DNA of 64,000 nucleotides from Crotophaga sulcirostris (lineage: Eukaryota; Chordata; Aves; Cuculiformes; Crotophagidae): positions 402,587 through 466,586 of the forward strand of contig VYZB01000327.1 in the NCBI GenBank assembly GCA_013397455.1, written 5' to 3'. The position numbers and the translations under genes are program-made. Below, piece after piece: positions 38,420-52,000 of this stretch; position 1 is the stretch's first letter, and each line of letters begins with the position of its first letter. The notes under the pieces are model-generated. The model was given only the letters and a program-made list of their open reading frames with translations. It was not told the origin of the DNA and searched no databases.

Positions 38420-40077
38420 CTCCTAGAAAAGAGGGGAATGGTTAGGACTCTCATGGGAGTCTGTCTTGGCAGGCAAAGGTGTTCAGAAGTGTTCAGAAAT
38501 TTTCAGAAAGAACCTGCTCAAAGCACAGGAGCTGTACATCGTAAATGGGGAAAAAAAGGAGAAAAAAAAGGAGCAGGTCTAGAAATAGAAATAAACTACC
38601 CTTGTTAAGCAGATAGCATTCGAAAAGCTTAAGTATGAAAAAGAAATACATGTGAGATGGTAAAGGGGGCAGACACCTAAAGAAGAATACAAAAAAATAT
38701 TGCTTGAACGCAAAAGAACAATAAAAATATTGCTTCTGTTTGCACAGATCTAGTTAGGAAGACAAAAGCTCAACTGGTACTCAAAATAATAAGAGAGGTT
38801 TCTATATGTATGTTATTATTGAGTGGAAGTACAATGAATACACAAGGTTGCTGCTGAATGTAGCTGGCAAGTTAGTTAGAAATGTCACAGAAAAGAAGTA
38901 CTCAATATGTTTTTCACCTCAGTCTTTAAGGGTCATGTCAAGCTCCAAGTGTCTATCCCAAGATGCAATGGCAAAGCATATGGTAAGTCATTGATAGTAG
39001 AGGGAGGTTAAGCTAGGGATCATCTGTACCAATTGGACAGGAAGAGGGTTGTGGAACCTGATCGGACAAATCTGAAACAGTTGGAAGACATTATGTCTTG
39101 GAAGATAGTCTCAAGATGGATGGAAAACTTTACAAAATGCTGAATTTAAAAGGTGGTTAAAATCTCACAGTCAAAATGGCGGCTGGTCATGTGTGGAATT
39201 CCTCAGGGTCTTTAAAAACAACCTTAGTAATGGGACTGAATACACTATCACCAAGTTTGCAAGTGACATCACACTGGGAGAAGAGGTAGATTACACTGGA
39301 TGGAAGACATAAAATACATAGTACTTGGCAGTCTAGAAAATCAAGCCAAAAAGAATTGCATGAGATTTAACAAAGACAAATGTGAAATCCTACAGCAGTG
39401 ATGAATCCAAAGCGGTAGTACAGGCTGGGGACTAACCACCTGGGGAGCAGATCTGCTAGAAAGGATCTAGGTGTACTGGTGGGCAGTGAGCTGAACATGA
39501 ATTAGCAATGTGCCTTTGCAGCAATGAAGGCAAACCATGTCTGTGGTTGCAGCGAAAACTGCATGACAGGGAATGTGATTATTGCACTCTACCCAGTTCT
39601 TATTAGGCCATACCTGGCATATTGTCTCCAGTTTTGGTACCCTCAATAAAAGACACACTGAACAGAGAGAGACTGGAGGAGAGCCCTCAAGAAGATTAGA
39701 ATGTTGGAGAATTCGATGTATGCAGAAAAGTTGAAGGAAATTGTTCGTTTTAGTAGAGGGAAGAGAAGGCTCAAGAGACACCTAATCATAGTTTTCCATA
39801 CCTGAATGGTAATTGCAGAGGAGATGGAGATATTCTTTTCAAAAGGCTGCAAAGTGAACAGACATGAGCACAAGTATAAGTCACTTCAAGGGAAATTCCA
39901 TTTGGATGTTAAAAAAAACCAAACAAACCCACCTTTTTAGGACAGTGGTGTAATCTCTCTGGATGGAAATATTCAAGACAGCCATGGCTAGCCTAATCTA
40001 AGATGTTGCTCTCCACAGAGGATTGGATCAGAACATATCCAGAGGTCTTTTCCAGCCTAGATTTTTCTATCATTCGG
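38420..40077 (+). mobile_element. CR1 LINE, long decayed copy lacking the RT core
   Basis: The left part (catgggagtctgtcttggca, ggcaaaggtgttcagaa, gctcaaagcacaggagc) follows the ORF2 endonuclease-RT linker. Around 38750-38960 it reaches the pre-RT region. It then jumps near 39150 to a degenerate V-P-Q-G block and 'sKFASDITLG', the decayed active-site region (FADD has become FASD). It continues with MRFNKDKCEIL, the 'GCxRQS' and 'YPVLIRPYLAYCLQFW'-like region, and the 3' UTR (ctccacagaggattggatca, ccagaggtcttttccagc), ending near tctatcattcgg. The RT core (fingers/palm, about 100-150 codons) appears deleted. Frequent stops mark it as old. The minus frames at 39467-39873 are shadows. Confidence 0.85.
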
Positions 40078-43000
40078 TAATTGTATATTTCACCCTCCAA
40101 AATATATTTGAGTCTTGGCGTGCTATCAGTCAAATTAATCTGAGTTTACAAAAGTAAATTTAAAGTGGACTAGTTTTACTACATCAAAATCCTCTGTGGA
40201 TACTCTCATTCACCATTTAAGGGATCTTACGTTGATTCACTGTAATTTAATTTTCTTACTGTCAATTGAAAGGCCAATATTTTCTTGAAATAATAGCTAT
40301 ATTCCATTTTTAATGTTTATGTTTAGATTTTGAATATGTACTTACAATATTGTTCAGTCACATTGATACAAATAAATGCATGTTCAGAAAATTGTACTTC
40401 TCTCCAGTAAGAACATTAAGATACCTCTAATACTCACTAAAGATAGATACTATCTATCATCAGTGGATAATAAAGAATTATATCTGTATTGCACCAATCC
40501 GGTCACTTGATGAAAACATCTTAATTGGTACATCCTCATTCAGATGTTTATGTTGTACTGGTACAGATGTGAGGTTATTTGATTAACAATCTGGCTGTAA
40601 CAGGCACATTATGATTTGGAAACACTGGTGAATTTGGAACCACAAATACTTTAATCATTACAGAAAAATGCACTTTGCCACCTCCAACTGAATAGCACCA
40701 TAAGGTTAAAAGTGTCTAGAATCATCCATTAATCATGTCTCAGTCTGTTTAAGCTCAGGCACAGCATGGATATTCATATGACTTGCTTCTTTGTCAGAAT
40801 ATTGTAAAACAGGGACATTTAAAAAGAAGACCTGGGGATGCAACATGAATGCTGATTTTCACTGATACATAACCATAAGGAGGGGAGCAGTGGACAACCC
40901 ATAAACCTGTCTTCTCTGCAGTAATTTTTAATCTCAAAAATATCATGTGGTGGCCCACTTAATCCACGCAGCAGAATACTTGTCCTGCAGGGGCCTGAAC
41001 TATACCACGTCAGCTTCTTTCATCGTAATTGCTCCCTTTTTTCTGCATTGAAATATACACCTCATTGTACTTTACATGATATGACAAAATGACCACAAAA
41101 AAGGAGTGCAAAGCAGATTTTGTCAATGCTATAAGGGAAAAAAATACCTAGGATAGACATAGCATTTTTTTTCCAATTTAATTCAGTTTCTTGGAATTTT
41201 GTTTTGCATTTTAATCCCTCTTTAAAGAATGTTTGCACTCTGAAGAAAGATATTTGCTTTCAAAGTAGAGTGATAATGATGCACAAATTGCTGCTTTGAA
41301 GCTTTGTTAAAAACGCTTTGAAGCCTGAGGTTAATCTGGATATAGGCACTACAGAGACAGGCAGAGTTGATCAGACAAAATAGAGGAAAAAAAGCTTTCA
41401 AGTTCTTCATCTCATTCCTATGCACCACTGCACCTAATTCACATTTCTTAAGCGTCTGTAACCTGTGTCAGTCTCCAAGAACAATGATACTTCTGTAAGA
41501 GCTGACTCAGCAGAATGAGAGTCTAGCAAGAGCAGCCCTGCAATATTTTAAGTCATGAATACAAAAAGCAAACCAGGGCTTGAACTAAACTCCCTGCTCT
41601 GAACTGCTCCAGTGGAGAAATACCTTTTTTTTCACATGTATTCTTAACAATGAGATGTATATAAACAGCTTCAATTTTAAAACATTGTAAATATTACAAC
41701 TATCTTCAGTTTTATTTTTATGCACAGCTGCAGTGGGAGTTCACCTCAAAAGAAAATGTAATCTCAGTCTTTTAGAGTACACGTTAATGAAAGGAGGAGA
41801 GTTCCTCTGTATTCTATTAGTCTTAAAATGAAATTGATTTTTACTTTATCTTGTGAAAGGCTGGTGAAGTTACCTCACTTACACTGGGGACTTGTCATTA
41901 ACTGATCTTCTTTTAATAGATCCAGAGTTCCTTTTAATTAGAGCACTGACTTGCTCAGCATAACACAATTTCTGTACCTGGGGTTTGTATTTCTAATGTT
42001 GCGACAGCAAGAAGACTCATCATAGAGGACAATCACATTACATAGATGTTTTACAGAAAACTTTGTATTACAGTGTACTGCATAGAGTTATTAATTGTGC
42101 ATAAAGGCCCAACCATAAATCAGAGTTCTTTTCTGCTGTGAGCTGTGAAGAAGCATGAGAAACCAAAAGCATTAAAGGAAATTGGGGCCAGAGCAGATAA
42201 ACGTGCAGCAGTTTGTGTTCAGGTAGAAAAAGTGACAGTACTGAGAGTATAAATGTATGACTGGAGTGTCCTGGCTCACACTCAAGTGTCTTCTTTATTG
42301 GGACTTGTCACTTGCCTGCAGCTATCAACTGATGTTTTAATAGAAAAACATTAAACCCACATGACAGGTAATTATGCACTAGCATATCCACATGGGAGAG
42401 TTCTTTCTACCTTCACAAGACTAGCGGGGTGCTTGTGTCCTGGGTATGTGATTATCTTTTGCCCTTTTCTTTTGCTGAATGTATTTAGTAACATTTTTGT
42501 AAGTATAATAAATGCAGAAGGAAAATAATAAGAATACACATGTTCCTTAAAATCCTTTTAGCACATTAGAGATGTAATCAAAGTTGTGAGCAAAACCATG
42601 TTATAGTAATTGTGTGCATGATTCATATGATCAAAAGTACGTATTTACATTACAGATATCTAATGCAAGCTAATAATCTTAAACTGACTTTATAGAGCAG
42701 ACAAAAAAAAAGTCTTCAGCAGGTTGTGACTGACCTCATTCTAAAGTGTCTCACACAAGTCAGATGAACCAAAATCAAATTTTTTTTTTTGTTTAGTTTG
42801 AGTTTTTTACTCTATTGATTACAAAGGATGTTTAAGGTGACCAGCTTGACACTGCCTGCAGACATCTTAACTTGTGTAAGATTAATCTTTCTTTAGAAGT
42901 CTGTTCAGAGATTCACCAACAGTACAATAAATAATTATGAAAAATTAAGCATTAATTATTTTTCTATTATATTATTTTTAGAACTTTGTTTCATTCTAAT

Positions 43001-46000
43001 TATTGAAAAATAATTTCTCAAATATTTAAACCCAACATACTTTATAAGTGCCACTTTCTCTCCTTTTCTTCTTATCTATATGTATATCTCCATGCTATTT
43101 TACAAAAGATAACATGATTTTCTTAGGTATGTATTATTTCAGTATTCTTATTGTCATTGTCAGCATTTAAACTTGCAATATAGTTTTAGAAATGCTATAT
43201 CTAAAAAGGTAAACTCACAAGAAAAATAACGCTATGAAAAAATAACTACTTATACTTTGGGGGTTAGGTAATTTTATGCCCAGATTTTATGATTTTTCAT
43301 TGTGGGGAGATATTGCTGTACTTAGAGATGCTGTTGCTTACTTAGATATGTCGTGAGAAGGACAATGCTTATGTTCACAAGACAGTGTAACATAAATAAC
43401 TCATCTTATGTTTATGATTAGTTCACAAAATTATACTGATGGCACTCTCAGGTAACGCTGGCCATATTTAAATTCCCAAGGGGATTGGAAGAAATCTGTT
43501 TGTTATAAAAAAATAGAAACAGAATGCACGTGTAGGTTCATCCAGTCTACCTGCAGCCAATTAAATTCACAGTCTGGTGCTTTCTTACAGTTATGTCCTC
43601 TACTAAGTCTCTCCTAGGGAAGGTAGGAGTGTCAGGGAAACTGGACAGCCGTGAATCAAAGCAAATGATGGGGGGATACCTTCCACATTATCTCATGGAG
43701 ACCCGAGGTGCCCCTGCATGCTACCTGCTGCATGCTACAGCTTCTCTTCTGTTCTGCTAATCTAGTCACTGTGAAATGTGGGTTAACGTGTCATTGAGCT
43801 GTGTCTGATACGGAAAGAAGAGAAAGCAGGGAAAAAAGAGATATTTGGGGAGAGACAATGGCTAACAACCCTTTACTCTTGTCCTAAATCCACAGCAATG
43901 TGTGTGGGAGTTTCCCTGCTGAAATGTCTTTGTTCTTAAAATGTTTTTACCACAGACTTTGTGATTCAGAGCCCTGTTTTGCCAAAAGGATAGAACAAAT
44001 CACTGTTATCTTAGCCTGGAAGCAAGTGAGCATGTAGCTAGGTGAGATAAGAAAGAAAAAGTACAGAACAAACAGAGGTGAGACTGGCGAGTTAGAAGTC
44101 CTTTAATCCTGTTTCAGTACTAGAAGTGAAATCATCAGAGATAATAAACCCCACACAGGATGTCTTGTTAGGACATAAGCCCCTCAGACACTAAGAGAAG
44201 TGGAAGCTAGCAGCTCATCAGTGTTGCCAATCAGGCCATTCCTAGGAAGAATGAGGCCACAACTTCAACCCTTGACCATGGAGTCACAACATTGTCTTTG
44301 GTGATGATGCTAGGGGCAGGCAGTGTTTCATTCCAGAGCACACCTCTCATAACATTAATGTGCATTTCAGTGAAACAGTTGATACAGTTGATACAATCAC
44401 AGTTAGTACAAGAAGTCTCCGGGCAAGTGAAGTCATCCCAAGACTGGTGGAACACAAAAATTTTTCAGAAAGCCTCTTTTTTGTACTTAATTTTGCTGAC
44501 CTTACTGAGTTGCATAAACTGTCTTCTAGACGCACATAAATAGCACTGTACTTATATTGACAGAAGCTACTCTAAAATCTTAGTTGTCCTCATTTAGTGA
44601 TTAAGATAAATATTTATTTTTTTTGTTAAGAAGGCTATTTATGTTTCTTATTAGAACAGTTCTTGATTCTTGATTAAAAATAAGCTGTCAACTTTGTTAC
44701 TGGTAAGAGCTTAATATGTATCTAGAGTATTAAAAAATAATTTAATAAGCACTGATGCTCATGTGATATGTGGAAATTAAAAAAAAAATGTCTTTTTATG
44801 TTAAGTACCTTCTTTACAAAATGTATATGCAAAGCCAGTAAAATAAAATTGAAAAGGTGTGGTTTGGAATCTTTTCCTAAAGTTATTTTATTTCAGAATC
44901 AGGCTCATCTATTGAGTTTAGGCCATGTTAGCAAAGCAAGATAAATTGTTCTTCTGCATTTCAAAAGGGAAAAAAATAACTCCATCTGTTCCCCACTGTT
45001 TAAACCAATGGCTTTCTGTATGAATTTTAGTGTTTAGAAACTCACCTAGGAAATAGAGATCTTTGTTAGTACATTTATTTATTTTCAGTACACTGTGAGG
45101 GGCTGATATTCCAGAAGTATGTTCCTGCAAAACCCTTCCCTCACCTTATATACCACCTTCATTCATGGTTGCTTAATCTGCATTTATGAAACCCTCATCA
45201 GAAAAACATTACTCTTGGCACTTAAGCAATATTTTTCGCAAATATGAATAACACCATTGTTATCTATTGATAGAGCTTGGTACTAGTGAAGCCTGGTGGC
45301 ACCCTACAGTTGGTGCTCTCCCATACTCCCAGCCTGATGATTACCATCAACTGTCCTTCATATTCCTGTGTGAGAAAGTCTTGCTACAAAATGCTACTAG
45401 ACACTACTAGATAAGAAAACCAAAAAGGATGACTACGTGGTTTTTAACAAAATACCTATTTACTCTGACTTTATGATAATTCCAAAAGAGATCTGAGTTG
45501 TGAAGTTGAAATTGTGCCACATCAGAAATTCTTGAACCAATCTCAGCTTCGGCGTTTGGATCATAAGTCATTTTCAAATACTTCTTTTTGGTGTGTCACA
45601 AACCAGTGGGCTACTACACTGTCAGCTCCCTACCCCAAAATCAATACTGAAAAACAGCATCTTGAAAGAAAATGACAACCAAAAACAAAAAAGAAAATTA
45701 AAAAAAGGTATCTTTTCATTACATACCTGTACTGAGCAACAACTACACTGTGAACATTCCTATAATGCCAACCAATTGCTTTACAGAATGTTCACTAGCA
45801 AATCAAAGTTAAAATGGCGTAGGCTTGTGAAATATCTTAGGAGTACAAATAAAGTATGCTACCTAAAATTAATTCTGATTAATTTATGAGATACAGATTG
45901 TTGGAAATATTTTTTTTTTCTAATTTGTGTTTGATGTACTCAATGTATATTTACCTTTTTGTCCTTTTCTTAGCTTTGATACAAAAAATTAATGGCTTTT

Positions 46001-49000
46001 GAGGTAGATGTAATAAACATGAGAACCTGGTTTAAATGAATCTTGTCTCATTTTTGCTGCATAATTAGTTCAATTTTATATAAATTTATGTAATTGTTTT
46101 TACGAATATATATAAATTTATTGCAATCATCAATTTTTGATGCTGTATGACACCAAGATGGAACTGGCAGATATGATGTTGACCGAGAAGACACCTGAAA
46201 TTTTTTTTTCCTATTTTTGATGCACCAGACTCAGGAACCTGTAATTCACCTCCTGATGAAATTGCTAGGCAAAAATGTCAAGGAATACTTTTAACATATT
46301 TAATAAAAAAAAACACAAAACAAACCCAAATATAGTAGAAAACAATTTTGCAAAAACATAAAAAGATAAATGTTCAAAATTGCATTAGAAAAATTCTTGA
46401 AATATAACTTACCTGTCCTGGAAGTCTTTAAAAAGTGATGAAACAGCCAGTAATGGTGACATGAGTCAGGACACCAGACTTTCTGGATTTTGAGCTATTT
46501 TTTTTAATGGCTGGTTTTGTGTTACTTCTATCATGCAAAACCCCACGCTTTACTTGAGACTAAATATTCCTGAAGTTATTTCTGCACTGAATCATAAGAA
46601 AATGGGACCTTTATCTTCTGTAATACTGCATGACTATGTCTATACTAAACACCTATTTGTCTTAAGGCATTCCTAACATAGCTTTTAACAGATAAATGTT
46701 CAAAAGAGATCAGTATATTTTAACTGTATGGCTCCTATTGAAATCAATTAGTGTTTTTGAATGATGGTGAAGAAAACTGTTGTAGAAATAAAATAAATAA
46801 ATCAGAAGAAACAGCTGAGAAATAATTTTTGCTACATTTATTTTTCACCAGAAAATTGTTTGGGCCTTATAAGTCTCTCTCTCTTCTTAAGCTTATAGTT
46901 TATGGCTCCATAGACATAGGAGAGTATAGATTTAAAATATGACTTTCTAGCCAAGATGCAGCCCATCTAATTAATTACACTAAGAAATGAGGTACCAAAA
47001 AAAAAATCACCTTACAGAGGTAAGGTATTAATCACAGAAGTTATTTGAGACTTTAAGAAAAAAAATTCAAAAATGCCACATTTAGCATATCAGGTTCTTG
47101 CTCTTTTAAAACAAAGGAAATATTTTGCAAGACACTGAATTGTTACATTTTTATTTTCCCTTAAGTTCAATTCAGTTGAAATATATGTATCCTAATATGT
47201 TAATTTTAAAGAAGTAAGTCCCCATTTGGGAAAACATAAAGGCATCTTATGTTTTATTCATTCATTTCCTAGTGTGCAGAATGGATGTTAGAAGGCATAA
47301 GCAGGAGGAGAAATAACTGGCCTGGAAGCTATATTACAAGTATAACATAAGAAATGAAGACTCCAACAGTGGAATAATAGTGGCAACATTCAGATTTTCA
47401 AATGCCAGACCATGTTTGCCTCTGATAGATACATGTGAAGGATAAAAGCCAACTTGATTACATCTTGATTTATTTTAAGTATTTTTCCCTAATCAATTTA
47501 ACAAAGTTATAAAGTATTGTTTAATAAAATCTTTTATGAAAAAATGGCAATATAACACCATTTGAAGAGGTGGTTGTTGGTTTTGGTTTTTGGATCATCG
47601 ATATTTTCTGTTTTGTTAGATTTCTCTAGACCAAAAGAAAAAAAAAACAAATCCTGATTGAGCAGTACACCTCATTTTTTTCTGGAATTGGATGTCCTTG
47701 TAGGATATTTAATGAATTTGTCACCTGTCCAAATGACTTTATTTTTAATCTCCATTTCATCCATGTGATTCCACACATTCTACCAAAAGTACAGTGTCCA
47801 GAATTAAAAAATCAATAAATGCTGAAAAACAGCTGTTGAGAAAAAATGATTGTTTCTAAGGGAAGAAGTAAAGTCATTAAAAGCAATGAAAGTGAGGAAA
47901 GACAACTTGCACTAGGGAAGGCCACACTGCCATTTATGTATACTAACTTCGGCCCATTTTTTATACAGCAATATTTATGGCAGTGAAGAATCTAATCTTC
48001 CTATTAACTGTACTCCAAAGTAGACTGTCATAGAAATCATAGGGGAGGAAAACCAATATCCATCAAAAAGAAAGAGTTGCTGTTACCATAAACAAAGAGA
48101 CATTATTTTAACTTGTTTTACCTTTTCTATGTCAGAATACCTACTTGATATCTATAAATATCTTCAGTAAGATTTTTTTTCTGTTATTAAACTTCTCCTT
48201 AATTATAATGACTTATTAATTTTAAGACTTTACAAATCTTTCTATAACACATTATTCATAAAACAAGGTGATTCTGTGTGTTGGTGAATGCTCATCTTCA
48301 AACTTGCATTCTGTGAATGATCATACATGCTGATATGCATACTATGCACTGTGATGATAGTGTCTGATCTGGAAGGAAGACAGTGGTTTTCTCTGTTAAA
48401 GTAGAAGAAACTTTAGTTAGACAGTGCTGATTCTTTATTTCTGGCTTGGAGAAATTTAAAGAGCTTAACTGAATCTAAAAATGGTCATTGCAAGCCAACT
48501 ATGCCATTTTCTTGTAGTCAGTATAATGCTGAATCTTGGAGTCAAAGTTTTTTTCCAAGCAAGTAAAGATTTCCCCCTAGGGTTTTTGGAAGGTATTGCT
48601 ACAAGAGTAGTTAATGGGAAAATGAGAAGGAAGTGTTGGAAGCTTAAACTGTGTTTTAGAAGTTCAAGCAGTCAGTAACTTAAATACCTACTCCTGTCTA
48701 AGAAATTAATCTAATTCCTCGTTTTTAAGTTGTTCTTTAATACAGCAAGAACTAGTCCGACATCAACATTGTTCAAAATGATATCTCACCCAAAGGAAAA
48801 ACATTTACTAAGTAAAAATATAACATTACTTGGCTATACTTTACATTTCGTAAAACTAACACTTATTTATGGAAATTACTTACTAAATTTAATCATTCCA
48901 CAAAGGAATTTTAAAGCAGGAAGCCTACAAGTACATTCCTGAGAAAATGAATTAATTAGTAGTGTTAGAAATTGTAATCAATTACAGAAAATAATCTCTG

Positions 49001-52000
49001 TAACAAAACCCAATTATTTTATTAACACTAACAAATTTAAATAATTTTATGTAACTGTAAAAACATTGTACTCATATATACACATAAGTTTATAGTACTG
49101 AGAAAACTTAGTTGTTTTGTGCTTTTTCCCCCCCTTTTTAAGGTTCTGAGCATATAAAATTACTGCGGAAGTCAATCAGAATAACACAACTTTTTTTTTT
49201 TCTCATAAGGTTATTTTATCTATACTTCAGTTCCATGCATAAAATAAACATTGCTTTGTTTGGCTTTTTCTTAGGCTTATTCATAACTCAGAGATACCTT
49301 TTAGAAGAAATATAAAATAAAGCTCCAAGAAGGACTGTACGTACCACACTCAACCCTGGCATTCCAGAACAGTGTAAGTCACAGCTGAAGCCCGCATTTC
49401 CAGCTGAAGTAGCATATATTGTATTTGGAGAACTGAAGAAGAAAGCATTTCAGCACCTTTTCATTCTCTGGATGATAAATATTCTGAGAGGAAACAAAAG
49501 GAAGAGAAGGCAAGAAATGGAAAAGAGAAGTGCTCCTTCCCAAAGCAAGCCTTGTTTATACTTTATATGTCTATGTTTTTAAAAAAAAAAAGATCAGGTC
49601 AACTTAATACTCAATTTCTGAAATTCAAAGATAAATAATTTTACATTCTACTGGTGGGTGATGGAGAAGGGATCTCTCTCTCACCTTATGTTTCCTAGAG
49701 ATTTGCTCCCAGTGAGCTCTGCTGCATTCTAGGCAACCAAAGTTACAGAAGAATTCACGTCTACTTGTAGTAAGAACATTCAAACAAGTTTAAAATATGT
49801 TTTCATCTGAAACCTGACATTATTTCCAAGACAACAGTTTTCCTTAAACATATAAAAAGGACTAAAGAAGAGAGTCATTAATATTGCTTATGAACTGAAC
49901 CTCCAGAGCCAAACTTGAATTAGCTTCTTTATTAAAAAGCACTCGAATAACTTCTGCAATTTGCTGCTAAAACTGAGCAATTTGTTACAGAATTCCACAG
50001 TTGGTGTACAAAATTGTTTTATGTAAACAACTGTCACAAAATCAATGATTCTCAGCCATTCCAGGATGGTGACCTATTAGTTGACGAAAACAACCGCTAA
50101 ATTATATTTACTATGAAAGCAAAAATATTGTTAATAAGCTCAGTTAATTTTTCATATATTTCAAGAAGCTGGTAAAAACTAGTTAACTAGATCAATATCA
50201 TGCAATGAAAGTGCAAGTGTTTTGGATTTTTTTTGATTGCTTTTTGTTTTAATTTTCTAAGTATTTTTGAAACCAGATTATCTTTTTTGATCCACTACTA
50301 TTGTTTTTTTGAAATGAGAGCTGAGAAACACTGCTCTAGAAGTACATTTTCATTAGTACTTTAGGGTATTCCCTTCCAAATCTGCAGATAGAAGGAAACT
50401 TGTGCCCATAAGAAATATTAAAATCCATTTCTGCAGTATAAAAAGTCCCAAAGTTAGCTTCAGTAAAATAAAGATCAAGTCCTCAGACAAGGAAGGACTC
50501 TAAAACATGTTTATAAAATTCATATTAGATACTAAAGAGAGAAAAAAGTCAAAAGGCAGATGTAGGTATAAGGAAAAAAAAATTAGGTAGTAGTTTCTCC
50601 CTGACCTCAAAGTTTATTTTACTCCAGTGAAAAGTACCAAACTAAGTCATCCATCTTTACAGACACATGCAGAGGCATCCTTCATCCCTTTCAGAGAGAA
50701 ATTTAATTGAAGTTATTGGGGCACACTCCCTATCCCCTCAATAAAAAGAAACCTAAAACCCCACAGGGCAGAATCTAGAAGTTCCTTCATTAAATAGAGT
50801 TCCCATAGGAAATGCATTTCTTCTTCTGTTAGCCATTCTCATTACCTACTATCTGATTTCAGGCAAAAGTTTAAGGCATTAAAACCTTGAATGGTTTCCT
50901 GTATTTGTTTAGACAAACATAGCATTGATCTAGTTTTACCTTTCTGAGTGGCCGTTTTCCATGACTCCTTGACAGTTCCATCTGAATAATTATTGAATTT
51001 GTGAATAAGAGTTTTCTGAGGTTTTTTGTTTGTTTGTTTTATTGTTCCTTTTGTTCTGCTACATGCTGCTTCTTTCCCACAGCAATTAAATCATCTATGA
51101 CACATGAGCTAGTGGCTCAGTAGATTAAATAAAGGGGAGTCTTTCACAGCTGAGTCTTTCTGAGGCATAATAAGCTCTGGAAATTGGTATGATTAAAGTC
51201 TGATCAACTTCAGACCATGAAATAATGCTTTAACTTGGAAAAAAATCTAATGTATCCGAAAATGTGCCAATATTTCCCATGTAAGTTGGTCTAATAAAAT
51301 ATATTGTTTTCCCATTGCGGTCCTAACTTATTCAAAACATCACTGTATCTAAATAAGAATGACAGATTCATTTAGATTTTGTAAGAAACTACTGCTGCCT
51401 CCTGGAGGATAGACCATGGAGCTGAGTGGCTGAAAGAGTGATTTGGAACAGCTTGTGTGGAATTTCTATGAGTTAATGGACACAGACTGATTTTCATATG
51501 ATCTATATCATAAACATTCTCATGGCTATACAAGATTCTTGAGCATATTTCAATCCTGCTCTCAACAGAAGCACCTCATCAAATGAGACAACAAATAACA
51601 TCTAAGTTCAGGCTTTAACCTGGCAGTTTACCTCCTTTTCAGAGCTGGTAGAGAAAGACAGGCTGTTTCAATAGATGGTAAAAAACATATAATGTACGAT
51701 ATTTGCTCTGAATGAATATAAGTTAAGGAATCATATATCTCAGGCTTCTAAGCTTGAGGAAGTTAGTAGCTTTTTATAAAGTTTCTTTAAAACCTTTAAG
51801 GGAAAGCATCACTATATATTAATATAATATCTAGTTCAGATGTGATTTTTGATGGAACTTGAAAATAGTACAGCAACAACAGTTGAGACACTTTGTCAGT
51901 AGAGATAACTACTCAATAAACCCTCTTGAAATCTGCTTATCACTTTCAAACACTAATTTTTAAGGTAGATTTACAATTATTTAAAACCAAGATAAGGAGG

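Noticed and set aside
43535..43640. Faint CR1 3'-tail resemblance (aggttcatccagtctacctg)
   Set aside because: Only one short phrase matches. No octamer tail or second diagnostic block was seen.
44231..44455. Cysteine-rich minus-strand frame (74 codons), first suspected to be a secreted or envelope-like peptide
   Set aside because: The repeated C-I-N motif comes from a tandem decamer in the DNA. The frame begins at GTG just after a stop, and no family signature is present.
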